Part shown: positions 1-5,322 of the stretch, one piece after another | Numbering within the stretch: position 1 is the first letter of the stretch | Layout: each line of letters begins with the position of its first letter | From: an uncultured Gemmatimonadota bacterium | Lineage (GTDB): Bacteria > Gemmatimonadota > Gemmatimonadetes > Longimicrobiales > Gaopeijiaceae | Length of the DNA: 5,642 nt | Reading direction: 5' to 3' | Assembly: GCA_937136445.1 (NCBI GenBank) | Contig: CAKZOQ010000181.1 | Location: 1 to 5,642 of the forward strand | Program-made: the position numbers and the translations under genes | Notes under the pieces: generated by a model | The model's database searches: none | Seen by the model: only the letters and a program-made list of their open reading frames with translations | What the model was told of the DNA's origin: nothing

Positions 1-337
1 CGATGGCGTCCGGGCGGGAGTCGAAGAGCCAGACGCCGACGTAGACCGCCTCGGAATCCTGGAGGATGCGGACCTCGGTGGACTCGGTGGCCGGGTCGCC
101 GTCCTGGGGCTCGCGCTGGGTGAAGCCGTCCAGCGGGGTGGCGGCACGCCAGGCTTCCTCGTCCAGGTCCCCGTCCACCGAGGGCGGCTGGTCCACCGTA
201 TGGATGCCCGCCACCGGCGGTGCCTCCTGGGCCGCCGCGAGCCCGGGGCTCGACAGGAGACCGAGGAGGAGGAGGAGGAGAGAGCCGGAGAGAAGCCCCA
301 GGGGTGCGGCGGTGGTTCGCGGAAGGCGACAGTGCAT
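1..337 (-). CDS. Secreted CBM9-like/DUF5916-type protein, N-terminal part only
   Basis: The first 112 residues are visible; the gene continues past the left edge. Residues 1-36 form a signal peptide: a basic start (RLPR), a Leu-rich core with six consecutive Leu, and an Ala-Ala-Ala/Gln cleavage site near residue 36. The mature part opens with features of the CBM9-like fold that begins many DUF5916 proteins: DGDLDEEAW (55-63), then PATESTEVRI (82-91) and a strand AVYVGVWLFD (97-106). Full-length relatives are usually 700-900 residues, with a C-terminal part predicted to be an outer-membrane beta-barrel; that part is outside this window, so the function stays open. ATG at 337 was chosen because it places a standard signal peptide at the N-terminus. 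An in-frame ATG at 388 would add 17 Pro/Ala-rich residues and has no better ribosome site. The gene lies 88 bp downstream of the kinase fusion on the same strand and may be co-transcribed. Confidence 0.8.
   Translation of the reverse strand, partial: MHCRLPRTTAAPLGLLSGSLLLLLLGLLSSPGLAAAQEAPPVAGIHTVDQPPSVDGDLDEEAWRAATPLDGFTQREPQDGDPATESTEVRILQDSEAVYVGVWLFDSRPDAI
263..280. repeat. Six-copy GAG/CTC trinucleotide run in a signal peptide
   Basis: Six perfect GAG units on the plus strand read as six CTC (Leu) codons in the hydrophobic core of the signal peptide of the secreted protein at 1-337. Any gain or loss of units stays in frame and would only lengthen or shorten the hydrophobic core. Confidence 0.7.
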
Positions 338-383
338 GGCGGGTTGTGGCGGAGTCGGGAGGGCGGGCGGTCTCGAAGCAGCC

Positions 384-389
384 AACATA
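384..389 (-). promoter_or_regulatory. Possible -10 element upstream of the secreted protein gene
   Basis: Read on the minus strand, TATGTT fits the TAnnnT pattern of a -10 box and would start a transcript about 40 nt before the ATG at 337. No convincing -35 box lies 16-18 bp upstream. The hexamer also overlaps the alternative ATG at 388. The rest of this 88-bp gap shows no clear terminator, so read-through from the upstream kinase-fusion gene is equally possible. Confidence 0.2.
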
Positions 390-425
390 GAGGGTGGATC
401 GGCGACGCGGAACGCCTGCCCTTCC

Positions 426-2291
426 TCAGTCCTCCACCATGAAGGCCACGCCCCAGGCACCGATGCCGAGATGCGTGGCGATGACGGGGGTGCAGGGAGC
501 GACCAGGACTTCGGTGTCGCGGCCCCAATGGCCCCGGATCCGCTGGGCTACCTCCTCGGCGACGTCCCCCGCCCCCACGTGCACGACGCCGAACCGGACG
601 GTGGTGTCCGTGGGGATCCGATCGGCCAGCGCGTCCAGGAGGGCCCCCCGGGCCCGTGTCCGCCCCAACGCCTTCCCCACGGGCTCCACCACGCCTTCGG
701 CGTTCAGGGCGAGGATGGGCTTCACCGACAGCAGGGACCCGAGGAGGGCACGCCCGCGGCTCACCCGCCCCGAGGCCAGAAGGCGGTCGAAGCTGTCCAC
801 CGTGAAGATGATCCCGGATTGCGCCCGAATGCGGCGAAGCTCGGCGTGGATGTCGTCGGGCGACTCGCCCAGCTCGCCCAACTCGGCGGCCTTCAGCACC
901 AGGAGTCCCTGGAGGAGGGAGAGCCCCAGGGAGTCCACCAGCTCCACCGGGACGTCCTCGAACCGGCCGGCGGCGGCCCGGGCGGAGGAATAGGTGCCCG
1001 AGAGGGTGGAGGAGAGGAGGACGCCCAACACCGCCTCGCCGTCACCGGCGGCGCGCCGGAAGGTCTCCAGGAAGTCGGCCGGGGAGGGTTGGCTGGTGGT
1101 GGGCATGGGAGCTTCCGTGCGGAGGAGCTCGTGGAAGTCCTCGGCGCTGATGTCCTCCCGGTCCCGGTAGGTCCGCTCCTCTCCCACCAGCAGGAGGGGG
1201 GTGAGGTGGATGCCGTGGGCCCGCACCACCTCCTCCGGCAGGTCGCACGCGCTGTCCGACATCACCGTCAGGGGACGACGGGCCACGGCCACGTGCCCCC
1301 GGGACGATCTCCCCAGGGCCGCGTGCTGGACCTGCATGTCCTCGGCCTTGTGGGTCACCAGGCGGCCATGGTCCCGCAGCCAGGAGAAGACGCCTTCGGG
1401 CTCGTCGGTGTGGATGTGGACCTTCAGGATGTCGCCCGACCGGATGACGATGAGGGAGTCCCCCATGGCCCGAAGGTGCTCCCGGGCGGTGGCCTGGGAG
1501 GGCAGGGCATCACCCCGGACCAGGGCCTCGGTGCAGTAGCGGTAGGTCTCCTCGTCGTATTCCGCGGCGCCGGCGGCGTCCCCTCCCGCCAGCCCGGCGC
1601 CAGCCCCAGCGGCGGCGACCCCCTCCGGCCGCACGTCGGTGGAGAAGCCTTCTCCCGGATTTCGGGGCGCCACCAACGGGTCGCCGTGGATGAAGAGGAG
1701 GACCCCCTCCAGCAGGCTCACGAATCCTTTCGCCCCGGCGTCCACCACCCCGGCTCGGGCCAGCACCGGAAGGAGCTCCGGCGTCCGGGCCAGGGAGGCT
1801 CGGGCCTCCCCCACCAGGTGCTTCAGGAGCGGTACGAAGTCCATGTGGTCCCCGCCCTCGGCGGCGGCGGCGGTGTCGCGCATCACCGTGAGGATGGTCC
1901 CTTCCCGGGGGTCCTCGAGGGCGTCGTGGAGGTTCTGGACCCCTGCGTCCAGCGCCGCGCCGAACTCCCGGGTGCTCAACCGATGCTGCCCGTCCACCCG
2001 CTCCGCGAAGCCCAGGAGGAAGTGGGACAGCATCATGCCACAGTTCCCCCGGGCCCCCAGCACGGCGGCCTGGGCGGCTTCTCGCGCCACCACGCCCGCC
2101 TCCCCGTCCCCGTTGGCCCGGAGGTGGTCGGAGATGGCCTGGGCGGTGAGGGCCAGGTTGGTTCCCGTGTCCCCGTCGGGAACGGGAAACACGTTGATGC
2201 GGTTCAGCTCCCGCCGTTGGCGCTGTGCGTATTCGCAGGCCGCAAGAAGCGAGCGTCGGAGTCGGGGGCCGTCTACGTACTGGATCTGCAT
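426..2291 (-). CDS. FakA-FakB fusion: DhaL/DAK2 fatty acid kinase joined to DegV fatty-acid-binding domain
   Basis: A 621-residue cytoplasmic protein carrying both halves of a fatty acid kinase. FakA-type proteins transfer phosphate from ATP to a fatty acid held by a FakB/DegV protein; the acyl phosphate then feeds phospholipid synthesis. Residues 1-205 are the DhaL ATP-binding domain: NVFPVPDGDTGTN (33-45) with metal-binding Asp39 and Asp41, GARGNCG (79-85) and VVDAGAKG (182-189). An Ala/Gly-rich linker (about 209-245) leads to the FakA middle domain, where Cys253 and the pair His292/His294 fit its zinc site. Residues 338-621 are a DegV domain: SDSACDLP (345-352), TSQPSP (399-404), SSTLSGTY (427-434), Arg509 in SGRVS, and His607 in ATHLGIG; these match the positions that hold the fatty acid carboxylate in FakB. 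ATG at 2291 was chosen because homology begins at MQIQYVDG; an in-frame ATG 16 codons upstream adds unrelated residues. No Shine-Dalgarno sequence precedes it (see the -10 entry). The domain calls are firm; the substrate is inferred from the families. Confidence 0.92.
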   Translation of the reverse strand: MQIQYVDGPRLRRSLLAACEYAQRQRRELNRINVFPVPDGDTGTNLALTAQAISDHLRANGDGEAGVVAREAAQAAVLGARGNCGMMLSHFLLGFAERVDGQHRLSTREFGAALDAGVQNLHDALEDPREGTILTVMRDTAAAAEGGDHMDFVPLLKHLVGEARASLARTPELLPVLARAGVVDAGAKGFVSLLEGVLLFIHGDPLVAPRNPGEGFSTDVRPEGVAAAGAGAGLAGGDAAGAAEYDEETYRYCTEALVRGDALPSQATAREHLRAMGDSLIVIRSGDILKVHIHTDEPEGVFSWLRDHGRLVTHKAEDMQVQHAALGRSSRGHVAVARRPLTVMSDSACDLPEEVVRAHGIHLTPLLLVGEERTYRDREDISAEDFHELLRTEAPMPTTSQPSPADFLETFRRAAGDGEAVLGVLLSSTLSGTYSSARAAAGRFEDVPVELVDSLGLSLLQGLLVLKAAELGELGESPDDIHAELRRIRAQSGIIFTVDSFDRLLASGRVSRGRALLGSLLSVKPILALNAEGVVEPVGKALGRTRARGALLDALADRIPTDTTVRFGVVHVGAGDVAEEVAQRIRGHWGRDTEVLVAPCTPVIATHLGIGAWGVAFMVED

Positions 2292-2299
2292 GGTGGATA

Positions 2300-2305
2300 A
2301 GGATA
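2300..2305 (-). promoter_or_regulatory. Likely -10 element giving a leaderless transcript of the kinase fusion
   Basis: On the minus strand TATCCT lies 8 nt before the ATG at 2291. Transcription from it would begin at about 2293-2291, at or within two bases of the start codon. No Shine-Dalgarno sequence is present in the few bases before the ATG, which fits leaderless translation. The best -35 match at 17-bp spacing (CTGGCG) is weak. On the plus strand an overlapping TAGTCT (2304-2309) could serve the divergent receiver gene with a leader of about 80 nt, but it is weaker evidence. Confidence 0.45.
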
Positions 2306-2385
2306 GTCTGGCACAGCCGAGGCGCCAGCGGCCTTCCAAGAGCTCCGGCGTCCCCGCGACGGCCGGCCTCCCTCTCCCCCGAACC

Positions 2386-2389
2386 AGGA
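2386..2389 (+). promoter_or_regulatory. Ribosome binding site of the T2SSE_N-receiver gene
   Basis: AGGA stands 6 nt before the ATG at 2396. It selects this start over an in-frame ATG at 2225, which lies inside the opposite-strand kinase gene. Confidence 0.6.
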
Positions 2390-2395
2390 CCCCCC

Positions 2396-3262
2396 ATGGA
2401 TGTGGTGATCCAGCACTGGATCGTCGCCGTGGCCCGCGCCGCCGACCTCGAAGGTGCCGAGGACCTCTCCATCTCCTCGGACACCGACCCCGCCATCGCC
2501 TGGACCGAGGTGGCCAGGGCCGGCGGAGTGAGTCCTGGCCAGTTGGCCCAGGCCGTGGCGAAGCACTTCCGGTTGGAGGTGGCGGATCTGGCCGGAGCCC
2601 ACCCCCACGCCCACAGGCTCCTTCCCTCCCGGGTGGCGCGGAAGCGGAGGGTCCTTCCCCTCCACTACTCCGATCGGCACCTCTGGGTGGCCACGGCCGA
2701 CCCGGTGAGCATGGAGGCCGAGCGGGCCATCGGGCGAGTCAGCGGGCGAAGCGTCCACTTCGAGGTGGCGCCCCCCTCCGAGCTCGACCCGGCGGTGGCG
2801 CGGACCTACCCGGAAAGCGAGCCTACCCACGTCCTTCCGCCGCTGGATGTCGAAGGCAGAGGCGGCCCGCGCATCCTGGTGGTGGACGACGCTCCGGACA
2901 CCCGGCTCCTCCTCCGCACCGCTCTGGAAAAGGACGGCTTCCGGGTTGTGGAGGCGGCCAGCGGAGAGGCGGCGCTGGCGACGGTGGCCAAGGCCACGCA
3001 CGACGACCCCTTCTCTCTGGTGACGTTGGACCTGGGCCTGCCCGGCCGTTCGGGGCGGGAGGTCCTGACGGAGCTGCGGGAAGGGGCGGAGACAGCCCTG
3101 CTCCCAGTCATCGTAGCCACGGGGTTCGACGACCCCCAGGTGGAGATGGAGCTCTTCGAGGCCGGGGCGGACGACTTCGTGGTCAAGCCGGTGGATCCTC
3201 CCCGCCTCCTCCTGCGGGTCCACGCGGTGCTGCGCCGCTACGGGATGACGACGGGGAGCTAG
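2396..3262 (+). CDS. Response regulator with N-terminal GspE/PilB-type (T2SSE_N) domain, no ATPase
   Basis: A 288-residue soluble protein with two modules. Residues about 37-137 resemble the N-terminal domain of type II secretion and type IV pilus assembly ATPases (T2SSE_N/MshEN family): an opening helical part, LLPSRVARKRRVLPLHY (75-91), a strand HLWVATADP (95-103) and SGRSVHFEV (116-124). Some members of this family bind cyclic di-GMP, but I do not see a clear copy of that motif here. After a short linker, residues 158-283 form a complete receiver domain: acidic pair Asp164/Asp165, phosphoacceptor Asp212 in TLDLGLPG, Thr242 in VATGF, and Lys264 in VVKPVDP. No ATPase, DNA-binding or enzymatic output domain follows. 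It is probably phosphorylated by a histidine kinase encoded elsewhere and acts through protein contacts, perhaps on pilus, secretion or polarity machinery; that role is inferred. It is divergent from the kinase fusion and convergent with the DUF456 gene. Confidence 0.88.
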   Translation: MDVVIQHWIVAVARAADLEGAEDLSISSDTDPAIAWTEVARAGGVSPGQLAQAVAKHFRLEVADLAGAHPHAHRLLPSRVARKRRVLPLHYSDRHLWVATADPVSMEAERAIGRVSGRSVHFEVAPPSELDPAVARTYPESEPTHVLPPLDVEGRGGPRILVVDDAPDTRLLLRTALEKDGFRVVEAASGEAALATVAKATHDDPFSLVTLDLGLPGRSGREVLTELREGAETALLPVIVATGFDDPQVEMELFEAGADDFVVKPVDPPRLLLRVHAVLRRYGMTTGS

Positions 3263-3276
3263 TGCGGGGTCACTAG
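3259..3276. repeat. Inverted repeat spanning the stop codons of two convergent genes
   Basis: CTAGTG (3259-3264) and CACTAG (3271-3276) are perfect inverted arms around a 6-base loop. Each arm contains the TAG stop of one convergent gene: the receiver gene on plus (3260-3262) and the DUF456 gene on minus (3275-3273). There is no T tract on either side, so this is at best a weak bidirectional terminator hairpin and may be chance. Confidence 0.4.
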
Positions 3277-3815
3277 GCCAGCACCAGGAAGGCCGCCCAG
3301 GCCACCAGCCCCACCCCCACCCCGATCTTCAGTCCCACGGCGGTGGCGCGGGCCAGCATCATGCCCCAGCCCACCCGGGCGGAGCCCGTCCACGACCGGG
3401 TCTCCCCCAACGTCACGACCAGGGCCCCCAGGAAGGTGCCCAGAAAGGCCGTGAGGAGCGGGCCCACCAGGGGCACGGGCAACCCCACGAAGACCCCCAG
3501 GAATCCGCCTGCCACGGCACCCCAGAAGGCCCGATTCGACCCACCGTAGGCCGCGCCGAACCGGCGCATCACCGCCAGCTCCAGGAGCTCCGCGGTCAGC
3601 ACCGCCCCCACGCCCACCAGGAGCGCGGACCACCCCGCGTATCCCAGGAGCACCAACCCCGCCACCCCCAGGAGCGCCACCCAGAGGCCCGGAAGGCCGA
3701 AGGGTACGGCCAGCAGGCAGAGGGCCATGGCCGCCACGAGGGCCAGGCCCGGTAGGGCCCCACCCACCACCGGCTGGCCCCCGGACTGGGCCAGGAGACC
3801 CACGACCGGGGTCAC
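3273..3815 (-). CDS. DUF456 family integral membrane protein
   Basis: From GTG at 3815 this gives 180 residues, close to the usual size of DUF456 proteins. It is mostly hydrophobic and Gly/Ala/Leu-rich, with about five to six membrane segments: roughly 20-38, 43-59, 61-77, 97-118, 120-137 and 157-178. Family features include the Pro/Gly turn FGLPGLW (39-45), AAYGGSNRAFWGAVAGG (88-104), the Gly-rich segment PLVGPLLTAFLGTFLGA (115-131) and a C-terminal helix preceded by ARATAVGLK. The molecular function of DUF456 is not known. The start is ambiguous. GTG at 3815 overlaps the asparaginase TGA as GTGA, and the same arrangement recurs at 5319-5322. A perfect AGGAGG (3821-3816) touches that GTG, yet stands 12 nt from another in-frame GTG at 3803. 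ATG at 3728 would cut away the first membrane segment. Co-expression with the asparaginase gene is very likely. Confidence 0.85.
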   Translation of the reverse strand: MTPVVGLLAQSGGQPVVGGALPGLALVAAMALCLLAVPFGLPGLWVALLGVAGLVLLGYAGWSALLVGVGAVLTAELLELAVMRRFGAAYGGSNRAFWGAVAGGFLGVFVGLPVPLVGPLLTAFLGTFLGALVVTLGETRSWTGSARVGWGMMLARATAVGLKIGVGVGLVAWAAFLVLA

Positions 3816-4315
3816 CCTCCTTCGTCCAGCGGCTCGAAGACCCCGGTACTCCGGTTCTTCCGGACGTTGTCCCAGGCGAACACCCGCCCGTTCATGGTGA
3901 CCCACACCCCCTCGGGCAGCGCCTGCACGGCGGTGAGGGCGCCCCCCAGGTTGAAGAGCCCGTCGGAGGAACCGAAGGCGAAGGGGATCATGGCCCCGGT
4001 GAGAACCAGCGTCTTGCCGGTGACGGAGTCCGCCAGGACCTCCGCCGTCTTCACCATGGTGTCCGTGCCGTGGGTGACGACGATGTGGGGCTCGGGGGCG
4101 TCCCGGCAGTTGCGGGCCACCAGCTCCCGGTCGCCGTCGGTCATCTCCAGGGAGTCCACCATCATGAGGGTCCGGATGCGCACCTCCAGCCGGCAGCGGC
4201 CCAGCTCCAGCATCTCCGGGAGGTGGGTGTCGGCGAAGTCCAGCGTCCCGTCGATCTCGTCGTACTCCTTGTCGAAGGTGCCGCCGGTGACGAAGAGGCG
4301 TATGGGCGGGCTCAC
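3812..4315 (-). CDS. Single-domain asparaginase-like protein (N-terminal asparaginase domain only)
   Basis: A 167-residue protein matching the N-terminal, catalytic half of bacterial L-asparaginases, which hydrolyse asparagine to aspartate and ammonia. Classical enzymes have about 330 residues and a second domain, so this is a half-size member; short family members exist, and nothing suggests a broken gene. The catalytic set is visible: Thr13 in TGGTFDK, Ser55 in VDSLEMTD, Thr84 and Asp85 in THGTDTM (81-87), LTGAMIP (105-111), and Lys153 in VRKNRS, which lines up with the catalytic Lys of E. coli AnsB (Lys162). There is no signal peptide, so it is cytoplasmic. The GTG start at 4315 is supported by GGAG six bases upstream and by family homology beginning at once. 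Its stop overlaps the DUF456 start. True substrate unproven: the C-terminal domain that normally completes the active site in the oligomer is absent. Confidence 0.88.
   Translation of the reverse strand: MSPPIRLFVTGGTFDKEYDEIDGTLDFADTHLPEMLELGRCRLEVRIRTLMMVDSLEMTDGDRELVARNCRDAPEPHIVVTHGTDTMVKTAEVLADSVTGKTLVLTGAMIPFAFGSSDGLFNLGGALTAVQALPEGVWVTMNGRVFAWDNVRKNRSTGVFEPLDEGG
3816..3821 (-). promoter_or_regulatory. AGGAGG Shine-Dalgarno sequence at the asparaginase/DUF456 junction
   Basis: A perfect AGGAGG on the minus strand lies within the last codons of the asparaginase gene. It is directly next to the GTG at 3815 (too close for standard use) and 12 nt before the GTG at 3803 (rather far). It supports translation of the DUF456 gene but does not settle which GTG is used. 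Confidence 0.5.
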
Positions 4316-4321
4316 GGCGGT

Positions 4322-4325
4322 CTCC
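4322..4325 (-). promoter_or_regulatory. Ribosome binding site of the asparaginase gene
   Basis: GGAG on the minus strand, six bases before the GTG at 4315, supports that start codon. The surrounding 98-bp gap (4316-4413) is very rich in G and C. I see no convincing promoter or terminator in it. Confidence 0.5.
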
Positions 4326-4413
4326 GGGAGGGGGACGCGGGGAGGGGCGAGGCGGGGTGCCTATGGGAAGATCCGCGGGTGGCGGGGGCCCTTCAAGGAG
4401 GGGGGGCGGACCC

Positions 4414-5322
4414 TCAGTGGCGGCCCCGGGCCCGCTCCTTCCCCGGCAGGATCTCCAGGCAGGTGGTCCACCAGCCCGTCCGGATGGTCTCCACGAATTC
4501 CTCCGGGAGCTCCTCGTCCTGCATCTCCCGGGCCAGCCGATCGTGGTCGTAGTTCACCGGCACGAAGCGGACGGTGGGTCGCCCGCCGTCCTCGGAGGCT
4601 TCCAGGAGGGTGTACCAGACCTCGGTGCGGCCGTCGTTGGCGGGCCGACCCAGGGCCCCGACGTTCACATGGAGGCCGGGACGCTCGGCCGGAGGTACCG
4701 GCGGCCAGGCCTCGTCGGCGGACCCTGTGCGCCCCGACTCCTCCCACCCGCCCCACCCCCGGGACCAGTGGATGCCCGTGTGGGTCCCCAGGACGATGTC
4801 CGCCTCGTGGTCCCGCGCCAGAGCGGCGAGAAAGTGGGTGGGGGTGGTGGACTCCCACAGGAACTCGTTGGTCCGCCGGGGACTCCCGTGGCAGCAGAGG
4901 ACCCGATGCCCGCCCAGCCGGAAGCGGATCTCCCCGGGAAGGGTCCCCATCCAGGCCCGATGCTCCGGCGAGGTGCGGGTGAAGGTGTAGCGGTAGGAGA
5001 GGCGGGCGTAGTGGTTGTCCCGGGGGTCGGTGTAGCCGCACTGGCAGTCGTCCAGGCCCCGGGCCAGCGAATCGTCGTAGTTCCCCCGCAAGACGGGAAT
5101 GCCGCGCTCCCGGAGGATCTCCACCGTCCGGTCCGGATGGGGGCCGAAGGCGCCCAGGTCGCCCAGGCAGTAGACGGCGTCCACCCCACGGTCCCCGGCG
5201 TCGGCCAGGGCGGCCTCCAGCGCCAGGTGGTTGGAGTACACGCCCCCGAAGAGGGCCACCCGGTGGTGCGTCGGCTCCGGCTCCGGTGGATTTCCGGCAG
5301 GCGCACCGTCGCGGAGGCTCAC
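4414..5322 (-). CDS. Metallophosphoesterase-fold protein with altered metal-binding motifs
   Basis: A 302-residue cytoplasmic protein with the layout of calcineurin-like phosphoesterases of the YfcE/diadenosine-tetraphosphatase-like type. Recognisable blocks in order are FGGVYSNHLALEAAL (25-39), YCLGDLGAFGPHPD (51-64), LRGNYDDSLA (78-87), VLCCHGSPRRTNEFL (141-155), VLGTHTG (177-183) and VNVGALGRPANDGRTEV (219-235). The usual first motif, Asp-x-His-(Gly/Ser)-Asn, reads Gly27-Val-Tyr29-Ser-Asn, so both first-site metal ligands are replaced. GNHD has become GNYD, and the final Gly-His-x-His reads Gly179-Thr-His-Thr. Asp55, Asn81, His145 and His181 remain. A Cys-x-Cys (93, 95) and Cys143-Cys144 are extra. 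It may bind a different metal set, hydrolyse an unusual substrate, or not be a hydrolase. The GTG start at 5322 overlaps the radical SAM TGA by four bases (GTGA), implying coupled translation. The first 20 residues are Pro-rich and probably disordered. Confidence 0.85.
   Translation of the reverse strand: MSLRDGAPAGNPPEPEPTHHRVALFGGVYSNHLALEAALADAGDRGVDAVYCLGDLGAFGPHPDRTVEILRERGIPVLRGNYDDSLARGLDDCQCGYTDPRDNHYARLSYRYTFTRTSPEHRAWMGTLPGEIRFRLGGHRVLCCHGSPRRTNEFLWESTTPTHFLAALARDHEADIVLGTHTGIHWSRGWGGWEESGRTGSADEAWPPVPPAERPGLHVNVGALGRPANDGRTEVWYTLLEASEDGGRPTVRFVPVNYDHDRLAREMQDEELPEEFVETIRTGWWTTCLEILPGKERARGRH

Noticed and set aside
66..2300. A 744-codon open frame on the plus strand, antisense to the kinase fusion and the secreted protein gene
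   Set aside because: It translates to a Gly/Pro/Arg/His-rich, low-complexity product without recognisable domains, and mirrors a gene with three well-conserved domains. Long antisense open frames are expected in DNA this GC-rich.
2308..2328. Inverted repeat CTGGC...GCCAG in the divergent promoter region as a possible operator
   Set aside because: The arms are only 5 bp with an 11-bp spacer in GC-rich DNA, so it is easily a chance match and has no second copy in the window.
1510..2496. A 328-codon minus-strand open frame overlapping the kinase fusion start and the receiver gene
   Set aside because: The product is Arg/Gly/Pro-rich and out of frame with the conserved DhaL domain; it is a shadow frame.
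2273..3223. A 316-codon minus-strand open frame opposite the receiver gene
   Set aside because: It is antisense to a gene with intact receiver active-site residues, and no motif is visible in its translation.
1639..3276. A 545-codon plus-strand open frame crossing the divergent promoter region
   Set aside because: It runs across the start regions of both flanking genes in the wrong frame and reads as Arg/Pro/Gly/Ser-rich sequence with no family signature.
4316..4413. Possible promoter or terminator in the 98-bp gap between the phosphoesterase and asparaginase genes
   Set aside because: A TTGAAG-like and a CATAGG-like hexamer are present on the minus strand, but about 25 bp apart, too far for a sigma-70 promoter. 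No stem followed by a T tract is visible.
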